This document shows positions 22,613 to 33,253 of a DNA stretch of 64,000 bases, in pieces. Within the stretch, counting starts at the first letter, position 1, and the number at the start of each line of letters is the position of its first letter. The stretch spans positions 14,143,501-14,207,500 of the forward strand of contig NC_061130.1 in NCBI RefSeq assembly GCF_905220365.1, read 5' to 3'. The notes under the pieces were generated by a model. That model saw nothing but the letters and a program-made list of their open reading frames with translations. It was not told where the DNA came from and did not search any database. The position numbers were made by a program, and so were the translations under genes. Origin of the DNA: Vanessa cardui. Its lineage: Eukaryota; Arthropoda; Insecta; Lepidoptera; Nymphalidae.

Positions 22613-22726
22613 GACCTAAACATTCGTTTACACTTATTATATAATGGCGTTAGTTATAAATACCATTTAGTTCCACTTTTTTCTTGTTTCTTATTACATC
22701 ATGATTATTATTATTATATACTCTAG

Positions 22727-22893
22727 TAGGCTTTTACAGGCACTTTTGAATGCAGGCAAGGCACTTAGGAAAGTAGATTCTACCGAGAAGAACCGGCAAG
22801 AAACTCAGTAGTTACTCTTTTTCAACATTTAAAGAATACAAAGTCATGTTAGTTAATACAATTATTTAAATTAATATATCCTGCTTGGAAGTC
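22727..22893 (-). repeat. LINE 3' UTR fragment (same family)
   Basis: Matches the same 3' UTR from AGTAGGCTTTTACAGGCAC to TATCCTGCTTGGAAGTCAAC. The extreme 3' end and the GTTAAGCTACCACCGG block are missing. Confidence 0.7.
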
Positions 22894-22989
22894 AACAGTC
22901 ATCTTTGTATGTTCTGTATAATGTACTATTTAGCGCTTGTCTGTACCAAGTTTCCATTCGGCTAATACATGGCAATACTTTGTATATTC

Positions 22990-23016
22990 AAAAAAAAAAA
23001 AAAAAAAAAAAAAAAA
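22990..23016. repeat. A27 homopolymer
   Basis: Twenty-seven A in a row after TGTATATTC. It could be a retroposon tail on the + strand, but no identifiable element precedes it and no flanking duplication was found. Confidence 0.8.
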
Positions 23017-23051
23017 TGCCATTCCCACACTCTATAGGAATCTTCATAGTC

Positions 23052-23348
23052 ACAACAACAATAGTAAATTTCCCATTGTTGGGCCAAGGCCTCTTCTCCC
23101 TTTGAGGAGAAGGTTTGGAAAATATTCCATAACTCTGTTCAAATGAGGTTTGGTGGAATACACATGTGGCAGATTTTCTATGAAATTAAATACATGCAGG
23201 TTTCCTCACGATGTTTTCCTTCGCTGTTGAGCACGAGATAAATAATAAAGACAAATTAAGCACATGAATCAGCGGTGCTTGCCTGGGTTTGAATCCGCAA
23301 TCATCGGTTAAGATGCACGCGTTCTAACCACTGGGTCATCTCGACTCT
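23052..23348 (-). mobile_element. SINE family B (Metulj-like), near full length
   Basis: Minus-strand copy from AATTTCCCATTGTTGGGCCA to AACCACTGGGTCATCTCGAC, with both ends of the family present. Confidence 0.78.
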
Positions 23349-24516
23349 ATCAGATATATTTGATCATATTTAGTAAATAGTACAAACGATTTGTTTTCAA
23401 ATAATATTTTATTCCGATAAAAAATAATTCGTTACATAAAATCGTAAATTTGAATAACGTTTCCGAACGTCTATTGTGGTGCACTTCTAACTCGGACGTG
23501 TAAACCGACTCAATAATGTATTTGTTATCTGTTTACCGGTCTGACCTTGTTGGCACAGAAATTGGTTTTAGTTTGTTTGTCAATGACATAGAGCAGTGTT
23601 GCCAGCTTTCCTAATTTTGTGCGCCCCAATTTTTTGGTAATTGTCCTGGATTTTTAGTTTATTATCGAAATTATTTTTGGTAATGCTATCGTTGAATATT
23701 GGAAAGTAATTTGACGTATTTGAATATGTACTTAATGAAATTTTAAATGATACTCAATTCCATCCTGTTGGAATCGCCAGGATGAAATTATTGTACAAGA
23801 TTTTTACGGCGTTAAATAAGGAATAAAAGTTTGTATGGAAATTCGCCATACTATTGTTAAAAATATGAAAAATTGTATTGAAAAATTATTCTGTAGACGA
23901 GCTTAGGACACTTATAATGATTTAATTAGACTTCTGGTTTTGAGGAAAACAGTTGCATGTTTTTTGTTAATTGCAAATAAGGAAATTAGTCAAACAGGCT
24001 TCCAAAAATAAGATATCGAGTCGGAATCACGTATGGTAAAAAGCAGAAAATAACAATTATTTTATTCTAATTATTATATGAAAGCGTTGAATTTGTACAT
24101 ATTCTCTGATTATACACAAGACTGTCATTAAAATTGCATACAATAAATGGCTTAGTTAGTATTTGGTCTTTTCTCGGGGAGAAAATTTTAAGTTGACGTA
24201 CATTGCTGTAATGCATCTCCAATAATCGAAACAAATCATTTCAACTCTTTCTGCATCAGATGACATTTCTTTTACATCGTGTAATATATTTTTAATTATG
24301 TAGTAATGATATATTGCGTCATTTCTATGTTGATATTAGTAACAGTGTGATAGCTCCATTATTACTGTGTCATGACTTTAAAGGTGACCACATATTTAAA
24401 TTATTTATATCCTGCTGTCAGTAATGGACCGACATTGGCGCCTCATTACGTCATCCAATATAACCTGTCATAGCGTTTGGCGGCCGATGGCGATTGTTTT
24501 TGTATAGTATTACATT
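23349..24516. other. Stretch without recognised genes
   Basis: Nothing coding. 24430-24500 is locally GC-rich with a TTACGTCATCCAAT word. Confidence 0.4.
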
Positions 24517-24767
24517 ACTGGCGACCCGCCCTGGCTTCGCACGGGTGCATTATCATACATACATTCATACATCACAGTAGAAACTTCTAAATTTATCAGT
24601 GTTTCTTTACTAAATTATCATGTATTGTATATAGAAATCTTCTTCTCGAATCACTCTATCTATTAAAACACTGTATCAAAATCCGTTGCGTAGTTTTAAA
24701 GATTTAAGCATAGATAGGGATGTAGGGACAGAGAAAGCGACTTTGTTTTATACTATGTAGTGATTAG
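24517..24767 (+). repeat. Interspersed repeat E, full copy
   Basis: ACTGGCGACCCGCCCTGGCT to TATACTATGTAGTGATTAG, matching both ends of the 10569 copy. Confidence 0.65.
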
Positions 24768-25317
24768 TCGTATTGTAGTCAATTCTACCTACTAGTAGAT
24801 AGCGGTAGACTTTACCCTACCTGTGTAGGTACCAGTATGTGAAGACGATAGGACGGTTATACATAGATTGTACGGTAGAAGTTGATTTTCTGCATCGATC
24901 TCTACTTGCAAATAAGAACAGCGTAGAAAGAAGGCATTTGTTCGAGCTTGAGACATTTACAGATTATTAATTTTAACTATTAATAATTTTGTGTTTATTT
25001 ATTTAAATTTATGAGTTATGCTTAAGAAACAATTTAAAACTATCTCTAAATTAATTTTGACAAGCAACAACTTAACTTCTTGCCGGTTTTTTTCACACTA
25101 TAAAAACTACTACAATAGAAGGATTATGTGATATTAATGATGATTAGTAATAAGACTAAACAATTAAATTATTTCCGAAGTTAAATTTAAAAATTCTTAG
25201 GATTGTTAATGTTAAAATACTTCTGTTTTACAAAGAATTGAAAGCTCGGTTTATTCGCTAGAAAACTCATTAACGGAAAATTGATTAACAATTCGTGTTC
25301 GGAAACAGATCGACGTA

Positions 25318-25637
25318 TAGTACGACACAACTTAGATGTAGCATCGGCAAATTCAATAAAACCGATGACTGCCGATTTACACAATCAATAGAAATAGTTC
25401 GCGGCATTTGACGCTATTCGTCGCTATAGATTCTCGCGTCAGTTCAACCCGAGAAAGCAAGTAAATTGACGTGTCAAATTGACGAATATATTAGGACATA
25501 TGATATTACAAGTTATTACGTTTGTGTAAAGATCATATTCACTTAAAAAATAAATATTGATAATTTGGGATGGCGTACTTAATTCGGATGTGATGGTTTT
25601 ACGAATGCCGGTGCTACATCTAAGTTGTGTCGTACTA
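25318..25637 (+). mobile_element. TA-flanked MITE, complete (family D)
   Basis: Begins TAGTACGACACAACTTAGAT and ends with its complement, the inverted ends extending about 34 bp (to GCATCGGCAAA). A TA dinucleotide flanks each side, as in Tc1/mariner insertions. 320 bp, no coding capacity. Confidence 0.85.
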
Positions 25638-28600
25638 TAGGTACTTAAAAATCAATTGTAATCAAGGGCTTAACTCGTTCGCTACTGAAGTAATACGAAA
25701 GTCGTAACATTTAAATCTCGTTGTGTAATAAAAGATGTTTATTCATGTTTAGTTCGGTACTAAGTCAGCTTCCTGTGTTTAAGAATCGGTTTTAATAATT
25801 ACCTGGAATTAGGATTTGAACTAGCATTCCTATTTGATCTTTAAAAATATTGGTGTTACTCTACAAGGCCTTTCTTCAAGTAAAATGTTAAAAAAATGAA
25901 ATGTTGTTGATATTTTTAATGTCTTGCATTCTGCCATGTAGGAATATATCATGACACGATACTAAAATTAAGAGTAAGATAATTAAGATTGGTTGGTTAA
26001 GGCATTTTGAGGAAATAGTTTGGAACTTATTCCATGTGGTCACCAATTGTATTCGTGGAAAATGTTATTAGATGGATCAATAACTCGCTGATTTGTTTTC
26101 CAATATATATGTTTCTATGGACGTAACTCATGTGTGAAGTTGACCTGTGTTGAATAAATTAAAAGTTAGGTTGGTTATCTAAAAAATAACTCTAAGGATA
26201 ATTGTCATTATACTAGCCTTTATCAATTTTTTTGGGGTCAGTTCGATCTTTCTAGTGATATTCGTATTTCCTATTGTGTTTTCCCATACAGCTCTTAGTT
26301 AGATTTCATTTCATTTTCTTTATCCATTACAAATGTTAAGTAAGAGTAAGTAAGAGCGTTTCTCTTCTCATTATATGGAATTAATTATTCTCACAAGTTA
26401 GAATTTTTTTAATAAAATCGATAAACAGATATCTTTCAAATAGTTTTGGTTATTATATGAACAAATAGTATGGGAGGCAGTCGCGCAGTAGTCGCTAATA
26501 AGTTTACTTATAATATTTATATTGTCTTCATAGCCTACACGCTATAGGGCTGTCTGTTATGAAGATAAAAATATTTCCCTTCATAATATATACATTCTTG
26601 TTTGGGCTTACTTCCTGCCTGAATGGGTCACCGACTCAAATCGAAACTCGAAATTTCTATGGGCAGCGATGATCAGTTATCTATTTTGTAAAAAAAAATA
26701 GCCATTTAATTACTAATTTTGCTTGTCAGTATGTACATTTTGTTTTATTATAAATAAAAAGTGTTCGTAACTATCTATAGGTATAGGGTACATACAAATT
26801 AATTTGTAAATTTTCTTTTAGTAAGTGGAGATCACGTTTCACTCATGACACGGAAGGCTCGCAATATTTTTGGATTATTTATATTGAAATGTTATGTCTA
26901 TTGTGTAAAACGTGACTGGCAACCCTACTCTACCTAGTCGATGGAAATAATTAAATATTTACTTAAGTTATATCAAACAAAAGCGGAGTAGCGATCAAAA
27001 TATTTATTCATCGGAGAGGCACTTTACTTATTATTTATAGATAAATATTCGAACAAGACTTTTTTTTACAAACTTTTGTTTGAAATTTGACACACACAAG
27101 TACTGTATCAGTGGCAAGGTTTGACATATTGACAGATGACAATGACAGATGACAACTGAGAATTCGTAAGTGGCATTGGTGATATAATCTGTGCCTGGTT
27201 TTGCACAATTAAAAGCTATTAAACTAAGAATTGAACCGAATTGTAACCAAGGATCAAATCCAATCAATTTTATTCAAGTAAACTTCACATTGAAGCGTTA
27301 TTGAATATTCAATATTTAAGTGCCATCACCGTTTCCGTTTTTAAGAAATGGCAAGAAACTCGTGTAGTTGCTCTTTTTAAATAAACAGATTTAGAGTCCT
27401 GTCTTCAGGTATTTTTTTCTAAAAAATGTTCGTTGAATATTTATTTATTAATCAAGTCTTAATTCATTATATGTAGACCATTGCTCAAAAAGTTATCTGT
27501 ACTGTACGCAAACGGAAAGTAGTTACAAAGTTTATTTTTATTTCTTTTATTAATAAATTTTTTGGAATATTTTTGTATATTTTCCTGTATATACAAATTG
27601 TGAAGCAGCTAATAATAGATACGTAATCATATCCTAGAGCTAATATTATAAATAGTTCGGATAGCTCTTTTATGCAGAATAAATATTATTTCAGTATTTG
27701 ATTGAAATGGATATACGTCTCGATTTAGAAAGATTTTATCACAATTCGGCGAAGATTCTTGTTCGTTAATGATTATTTGTATAGTTGTAGATATATTACG
27801 TTATTTTGCATAAAACTGGTTTGACGAGAGACTCTCAAGGTCGATACGTCCAAGCACTAAGTGTGCTCAAAATACACAAACAAAAATGTGTAAAAATTAT
27901 GTTATTTCAAAGAACATTCTTATGTATATATGTATATGTTATGTGTATATGTATGTATATTTATATATATGTAATCTTTCGGTTAGGATAGCAACGTTCG
28001 TTTGTTACTGTCATTATATTTTGACATTTTATTGTAATTTAAAACGTTCATAATCTTCGCCAGTTTACAAGTTCGAGGGATAAAAACTAACGGTACTTAT
28101 TTACAATTTTACGGCGATGTACTCTACATAGATAAAAAAAGAAATCTACATAAATATGTCAATTGTGTAATAAGCCGTATTCTATTTATTTCAAGTATGA
28201 TTGAATTTTACTATATATAAACATGTACGGAATCCTATTGGATTTGAAAAGTCAATACATCTTCTATAATATAGAAGACAAGCTGTTACAAGGCTTTGCT
28301 CGCGTAGAAAATATGAACATATTAACAAATTAACTTAAAATATTATATATGTAAGACCTCTTTGTTTACAATACTATTTTTCAAATAAAAAGTCTATGTC
28401 ATTTCAAAGGCTCTAGACTATTTGTGTACCAAATTTCATTTAAATCGGCCAAGTAGTTTTGAAAGCGGGACATACAGACTGGAGTTGGAAATTTGTTGTT
28501 GTAATTTATGGGTATATGGTTCGCGTTTGCTAAATCAATTAAAATTATATATTATTCTGACTGTACATATCATTGATAGTTATAAAAAAAACGTAAACAA

Positions 28601-28774
28601 AAACGTTAAAGTAATGGATACACGCGATGAAATAATATAGGCTATCGCGTGACATTTCGAATATCGATTAAAAGTTAACGCTTTTTAACATTATTCGTTA
28701 TTCGAGACAGTAATGACGAAGGTTGCTATAGAAATGGTAATTATTACCTAAATGCATTTTATTGTGCACGAGCG
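25638..28774. other. Long AT-rich stretch without recognised genes
   Basis: One diverged LINE 3' UTR scrap (27268) and a TTTCATTTAAATCGGCC repeat tail near 28434. A (GTAT)n-like run lies at 27925-27975. No exons could be supported. Confidence 0.45.
27268..27385 (-). repeat. Diverged LINE 3' UTR fragment (same family)
   Basis: Weaker match (TTTATTCAAGTAAAC ... GGCAAGAAACTCGTGTAGTT), an older copy. Confidence 0.5.
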
Positions 28775-29083
28775 GAAATGTCCCTGTGGTTAGAACGCGT
28801 GCATCTTAACCGATGATTGCGGGTTCAAACCTAATCAAGCACCAATGAATTTTTATGTGTTTAATTTGTGTTTATAATTCATCTCATGTTCGGTGAGGGA
28901 AAACGTCGTGAGGTGACCTGCTTGTGTCTTATTTCATAGAAATTCTGCCACATGTGTATTCCAAGAAACCGCATTGGAACAGCGTGGTGGAATATGTTCC
29001 AAACCTTCTCCTTAAAGCGAGAGAAGGCCTTAGCCTAGCAGTGGGAAATTTATGGGCTGTTGTTGTTGTTTTTGTTGTTGAAT
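28775..29083 (+). mobile_element. SINE family B (Metulj-like), near full length
   Basis: GGTTAGAACGCGTGCATCTT ... GCGGGTTCAAACC ... AGTGGGAAATTTATGGGCTG followed by a (GTT)n tail. Confidence 0.78.
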
Positions 29084-30619
29084 CTCATCACAGAAGTGTG
29101 AGCGTGAAATTTGAGGACGTGATATTGACTATTTTCTTTATAAAATTTATAGGATACACGGACCAGATTGGCGTATCATCCGTAAGTCGGTTACGACCCT
29201 TCACGACTGAGATACATATATTATAGAAATAAAAATGGATGGTGTATATTGGTCTGAAATGGAGGCATAATAAATACTGATCTTGATTTTGTATGTCACA
29301 TAGGTAGGCAGTCTATCCTCACTGTAATGGTCAATATCTTCTGCACATGTAGACAGATTTTGCAATTTGCAGCGGGCATGATCAGATTGACCCAGACGGT
29401 TAGTACGTGGACGCTGTAATAATGACCATATGTTATTTTGAAACATATAAAATACATATATGTATAACGACGTATACGACGCATCGCCGTTTCATGCTAA
29501 TAATATGTTAAAGTGCTTATTGTAGTTAGTACTTTAATAGCATGAGATTATTAAACAATAATCATATGGAAATATTTAACTATTTTACTCAGAAACAAGT
29601 AAAATATTGTAATAAACTTATCTTTATAGTTCGCACTAATATATAATATTTTATCGCCTTAAATAACGTAAATATTAATAAATATATATAGCGAAAGCAA
29701 CTTTGTTTCAAGAGGGTGTTCTAAGATACTTCTCTGATAAGATTAATTAGGATAAATGGTAGAAAATGGTTGTTTCCTTTCAATTATAAATTGTGTTACG
29801 AAAGTAACCCTAGCCTTCAATACGGTGTTATGATATTTTTTTTTAAATAAATAAATATGAGACAACAACACATCACATTACATCACATTACTCTGATCCC
29901 AATGTAAGTAGCGAAAGCACTTGTGTTATGGAAAATCAGAAGTAATGACGGTACCACAAACACCCAGACCCAAGACAACATAGAAAACTTAAGGTAATCT
30001 ACATCTCGCCTCGGCCGGGAATCGAACCCGGAACCTCGGAGTGGCGTACCCATGAAAACCGGTGCACATAATCAAAAGATTCTTGGTTATATGAGAAATA
30101 GTTCCTAGAAGTAATTTTAAATGCCTCTTGTATTTAAAATTGGAGTTAACTACTGACTTCTTGTCGGATCTTCTCGAAACAATATTATTTCCGTACCGAT
30201 GTTAGCTTTATACTCAATAGATACATAGCTTGATTGAATAAAATATATTTTAATTTGAAAAAGTAAAAATGTTTTTCTTATTATTAAGAAAAGATTCACG
30301 CAAACCCACAAATCTCGGGTTGTCTATTTAAGGCTCTATTCAAAAGCTCAGATCGGTCGTTGCCCGTACCAGCCACCACCACCTGCGTGAGGCTTCCAGG
30401 AACCATGACATGCACTGGATCGACGGCCCGGGAAACTTAATCGACGTTTTTGTGAGCTTTTATGAAATAACGAAACGCTATCGTAAATATTGTCGGTGAA
30501 ATTAGGACGAATGATTATTGATACACGATTATTGTTTAGGTAACTTTTATCGTTTATTATCTTCATATAACGAAAAATATGTTCTGAATGATAATTTGTT
30601 TCCGTATGTAAACGGTATA
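29084..30619. other. Stretch with one SINE, otherwise unassigned
   Basis: Besides the SINE at 29859, a short GC-rich patch at 30345-30435 stands out but was not recognised. Confidence 0.4.
29859..30067 (-). mobile_element. SINE family A, near full length
   Basis: Minus-strand copy with B-box GGGTTCGATTCCCGGCCGAG and TCTGATTTTCCATAAC. Only the first ~25 bases of the head are replaced. Confidence 0.75.
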
Positions 30620-30765
30620 TAGTACGACACAACTTAGATGTAGCATCGGCAAATTCAATAAAACCGATTACTGCTGATTTATACAACCAATAGAAACATC
30701 TCCCTATCGCGCCATTCGACGCTATTCGTCGCTAAAGATTCTCGCGTCAGTTCAAACCGAGTTGA
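30620..30765 (+). repeat. MITE family D, left part only
   Basis: Starts at the terminal repeat TAGTACGACACAACTTAGAT and breaks off after GATTCTCGCGTCAGTTCAAA. The right end is absent. Confidence 0.75.
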
Positions 30766-31129
30766 ATGAAGTTCGATTTTATTATAAGCATTAGTATGTA
30801 TATTTTTGTTATATATTATTGCCGTATCATAAACGTCGTTTACTGCATGATGTTATATGTATAACTAGTTATCGCGCGCGGCCTCACTAGACTTTTATAG
30901 GGCTGGTCGTCATGAGTTAGGAAAGAAACGCATCGTATCCTTCCTTTAGGTTTAAGTTTGCTTTGCCTCAAATTCCATCAAAATCGGTTCAATGTTTTGG
31001 TCGTGAAAGAGCGAACAGACAGACAGAGTAACTTTCACATTTATGGTATTAAATAATAATAATAACATAGATAGGTAATCTAAAGTCTTCCTCAATATAT
31101 TATTTAAGTAAGTATTTATTTATTATGTT

Positions 31130-31310
31130 TACATCTGCTCTGTACACCCCTACCTCTTTCTATATCTGTTTTTCTCTACCTTAAGGTTGCCTGGAAGAGA
31201 TCGCTGTGTTAGCGATAAGGCCGGCTCTTGTACATATTTCCTAACCGTGTATATGTGATATATTTACTGGTGTACAATAAAGAGTATTTTGATTTTTGAT
31301 TTAAGTAAGG
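31130..31310 (+). repeat. LINE-like 3' UTR repeat (CCTGGAAGAGATCGCT family)
   Basis: GTTGCCTGGAAGAGATCGCT..TTAGCGATAAGGCC then GTGTACAATAAAGAGTATTT and a TTTTGATTTTTGATTT end. The AATAAA and T-rich short tail suggest a non-LTR 3' end. Class is inferred. Confidence 0.6.
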
Positions 31311-33191
31311 AATATATTTTCAAAACGAATTGAGGTTATATTTAAAAAAAATCCAGTTACATAATATTAATCGAAAAGAGGTTTTATTTCTTAATAATGC
31401 AAGAAGTTATCCAGGCGTTTATGTAGAAATTGTAGCAAGCATTAGTCATAAGTTCTATCGGTAGCGTTCGAACACATTACTGCTTTACCTATATGTATGG
31501 CGTGACACAGAGTATCCTTGTATTTGTAGAGACACACTGGATACTGTAGATGTCTAGGCTTTGGTGCCCGATATAAGTAAATTTTACGGGAATATAAACA
31601 AAACTAACGGCTCGTCCCGACTTCGTACGGGTGGACATATTTCTTAAAGTATTCTCGTATTGTTTTTTGATAGATATACTGTAGGGTTTTCTTGGCTGAC
31701 ACCGGCTCCAAATATAACAATAACTATAACTACGTTATATAATCGTAAATCGACTTTTAAGTGGTCTAATATTTTTAATTTCATTTTATTTAGGAGGACT
31801 ATAAAAATATGTTGAATATGCAATTATTTTTATTACTTTTTAGTGATTATTTATTTCTTTTAAAATAGTGTTTTGTTCGAAGTCGGTTTTTCTTTTTATA
31901 AAATTTTTATTTATATAATATTTAGTGATAATATTGACAAATATTGTGATATTTCTATAAAAAAAATTATTTTCTTTTTATAAACACTTAAAACTATCTG
32001 CAAACAATGATTACGCTACGTCAATCTCATTCTTATTATAGAACGTTGCTTTTATTTTACGGAATATACAAATATTTTTCTATTCCAATAATGTCGTTGA
32101 TTTGATTATAATTGAGTCAACTCTATTATTATCAGTATGTCAATAACGACGCAAAACAAAATCTATACTAATTTGAAAAGTGAGAGAATTCTAGAAGCAT
32201 CATTGTCATAGTCTGTATTCTCAACTTGCCAAGGTCACGTAATGTCATCTCTCGTTGTGATGTAAGCTTTATTTCATCGGTTACTTCATCGTATCAGAAG
32301 TGCATGAACTCATAAACTAGAAATAGAAGTTATCAAACCATTCAAGAGCTCGCATACGATATTTGGCAGAATATGCCAATACAATGGCACGAACGCATAA
32401 TCGGTGCACTGAACTTGGCACAGAGCATCGTGATTCACACTTTCTCGTGCAGCAAGCCTGACGACATCGTTTTATTTAGCGATTTAATTGCTTGAAAACA
32501 AGATGAAGTATTTAAGTGTTTATTTACTCCATTTATGAATGCATTGGATGTGCAGTAATACGACGAAAATAAAAAGTCATCGAATCTAAAGGTTACGAAA
32601 ACAAATTAGTGCCATCCTTATTTAATTACATTAATGTGTTTTATATTTAAATTTAGAATCTATAAAATCGTTTTTGTTGATAATTAATAAGTTATTTAAA
32701 TAAAGATATTCACTGGGTTTCAAATATACTTAACTTATTTTTTATTTAATTCAACAACTTTAAAACATTTGGCATTTAATATTTTATATTTTGACTTACA
32801 TATATGTGGTTTATATACATACATATACCTTTGGTCGCACTCTTAGGTTAAAATAGTAACAATACAAAATAATAGTATCTATATTTACATTTATTTCATA
32901 GTTTTAATAATAAACTCATGCCATTTTATTTATTATAACAGCACCACCCACCTCATAATCTATGACCTATCCCAAACTGTTCATTGCCTGGAAGAGATCG
33001 TTATGTAGCGATAAGGCCAAAATTGTACGCCTGTTCTATTAAGGCCAAATCTATGTTATTTTAATTTTTATATCTCTGCGCGGTATACAAAAGATTAAAC
33101 AGTTATGAATAGATATTTACAATAAATTTTATATGAATTAGAATAATGTACTTTCAAGGATATATTTTAATAGTTGTTTTATTTGTTTCAG
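31311..33191. other. Sequence just upstream of the first recognised Msp300 exon
   Basis: A scrap of repeat E lies near 31605-31650 and a LINE-like 3' repeat at 32938. A preceding Msp300 exon ending one base into an Asp codon must lie somewhere to the left. I could not identify it here with any confidence. Confidence 0.45.
32938..33065 (+). repeat. LINE-like 3' UTR repeat (same family), upstream of exon 1
   Basis: ACAGCACCACCCACC...TTGCCTGGAAGAGATCGTTA TGTAGCGATAAGGCC; the 3' end is degraded. It ends about 125 bases before the first recognised exon. Confidence 0.6.
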
Positions 33192-33253
33192 ATGAACAGG
33201 AAAGAGTACAAAAGAAAACATTCGTTAATTGGATCAATTCGCACTTATCAAAG
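33192..33253 (+). CDS. Msp300: Msp300 exon 1 of those seen: start of CH1
   Basis: The acceptor ttgtttcag precedes and the donor gtaaat follows. The first two bases (at) complete a codon begun upstream; a preceding G would give Asp, as in the DEQ..VQKRTF start of nesprin CH1. The exon then reads EQERVQKKTFVNWINSHLSK, the first helix of the actin-binding domain. No in-frame ATG lies directly upstream, so this is an internal exon. Confidence 0.88.

Noticed and set aside
22990..23016. Poly(A) tail of a processed pseudogene
   Set aside because: No coding or mRNA-like sequence precedes the A run and no target duplication was found.
29154..29183. Mini-exon between an AG and GTAAGT just upstream of Msp300
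   Set aside because: It is 29 bases; joining to exon 1 needs a particular upstream phase and gives no recognisable protein. A chance GTAAGT is likely.
30348..30686. 112-codon minus-strand open frame (and the similar one at 25187-25384)
   Set aside because: Both run through MITE terminal sequences; the shared residues come from the MITE and not from a gene.
32385..32465. Possible first coding exon of Msp300 beginning ATGGCACGAACG
   Set aside because: The frame stops after 25 codons, has no clear donor ending one base into a codon, and does not resemble a nesprin N terminus.
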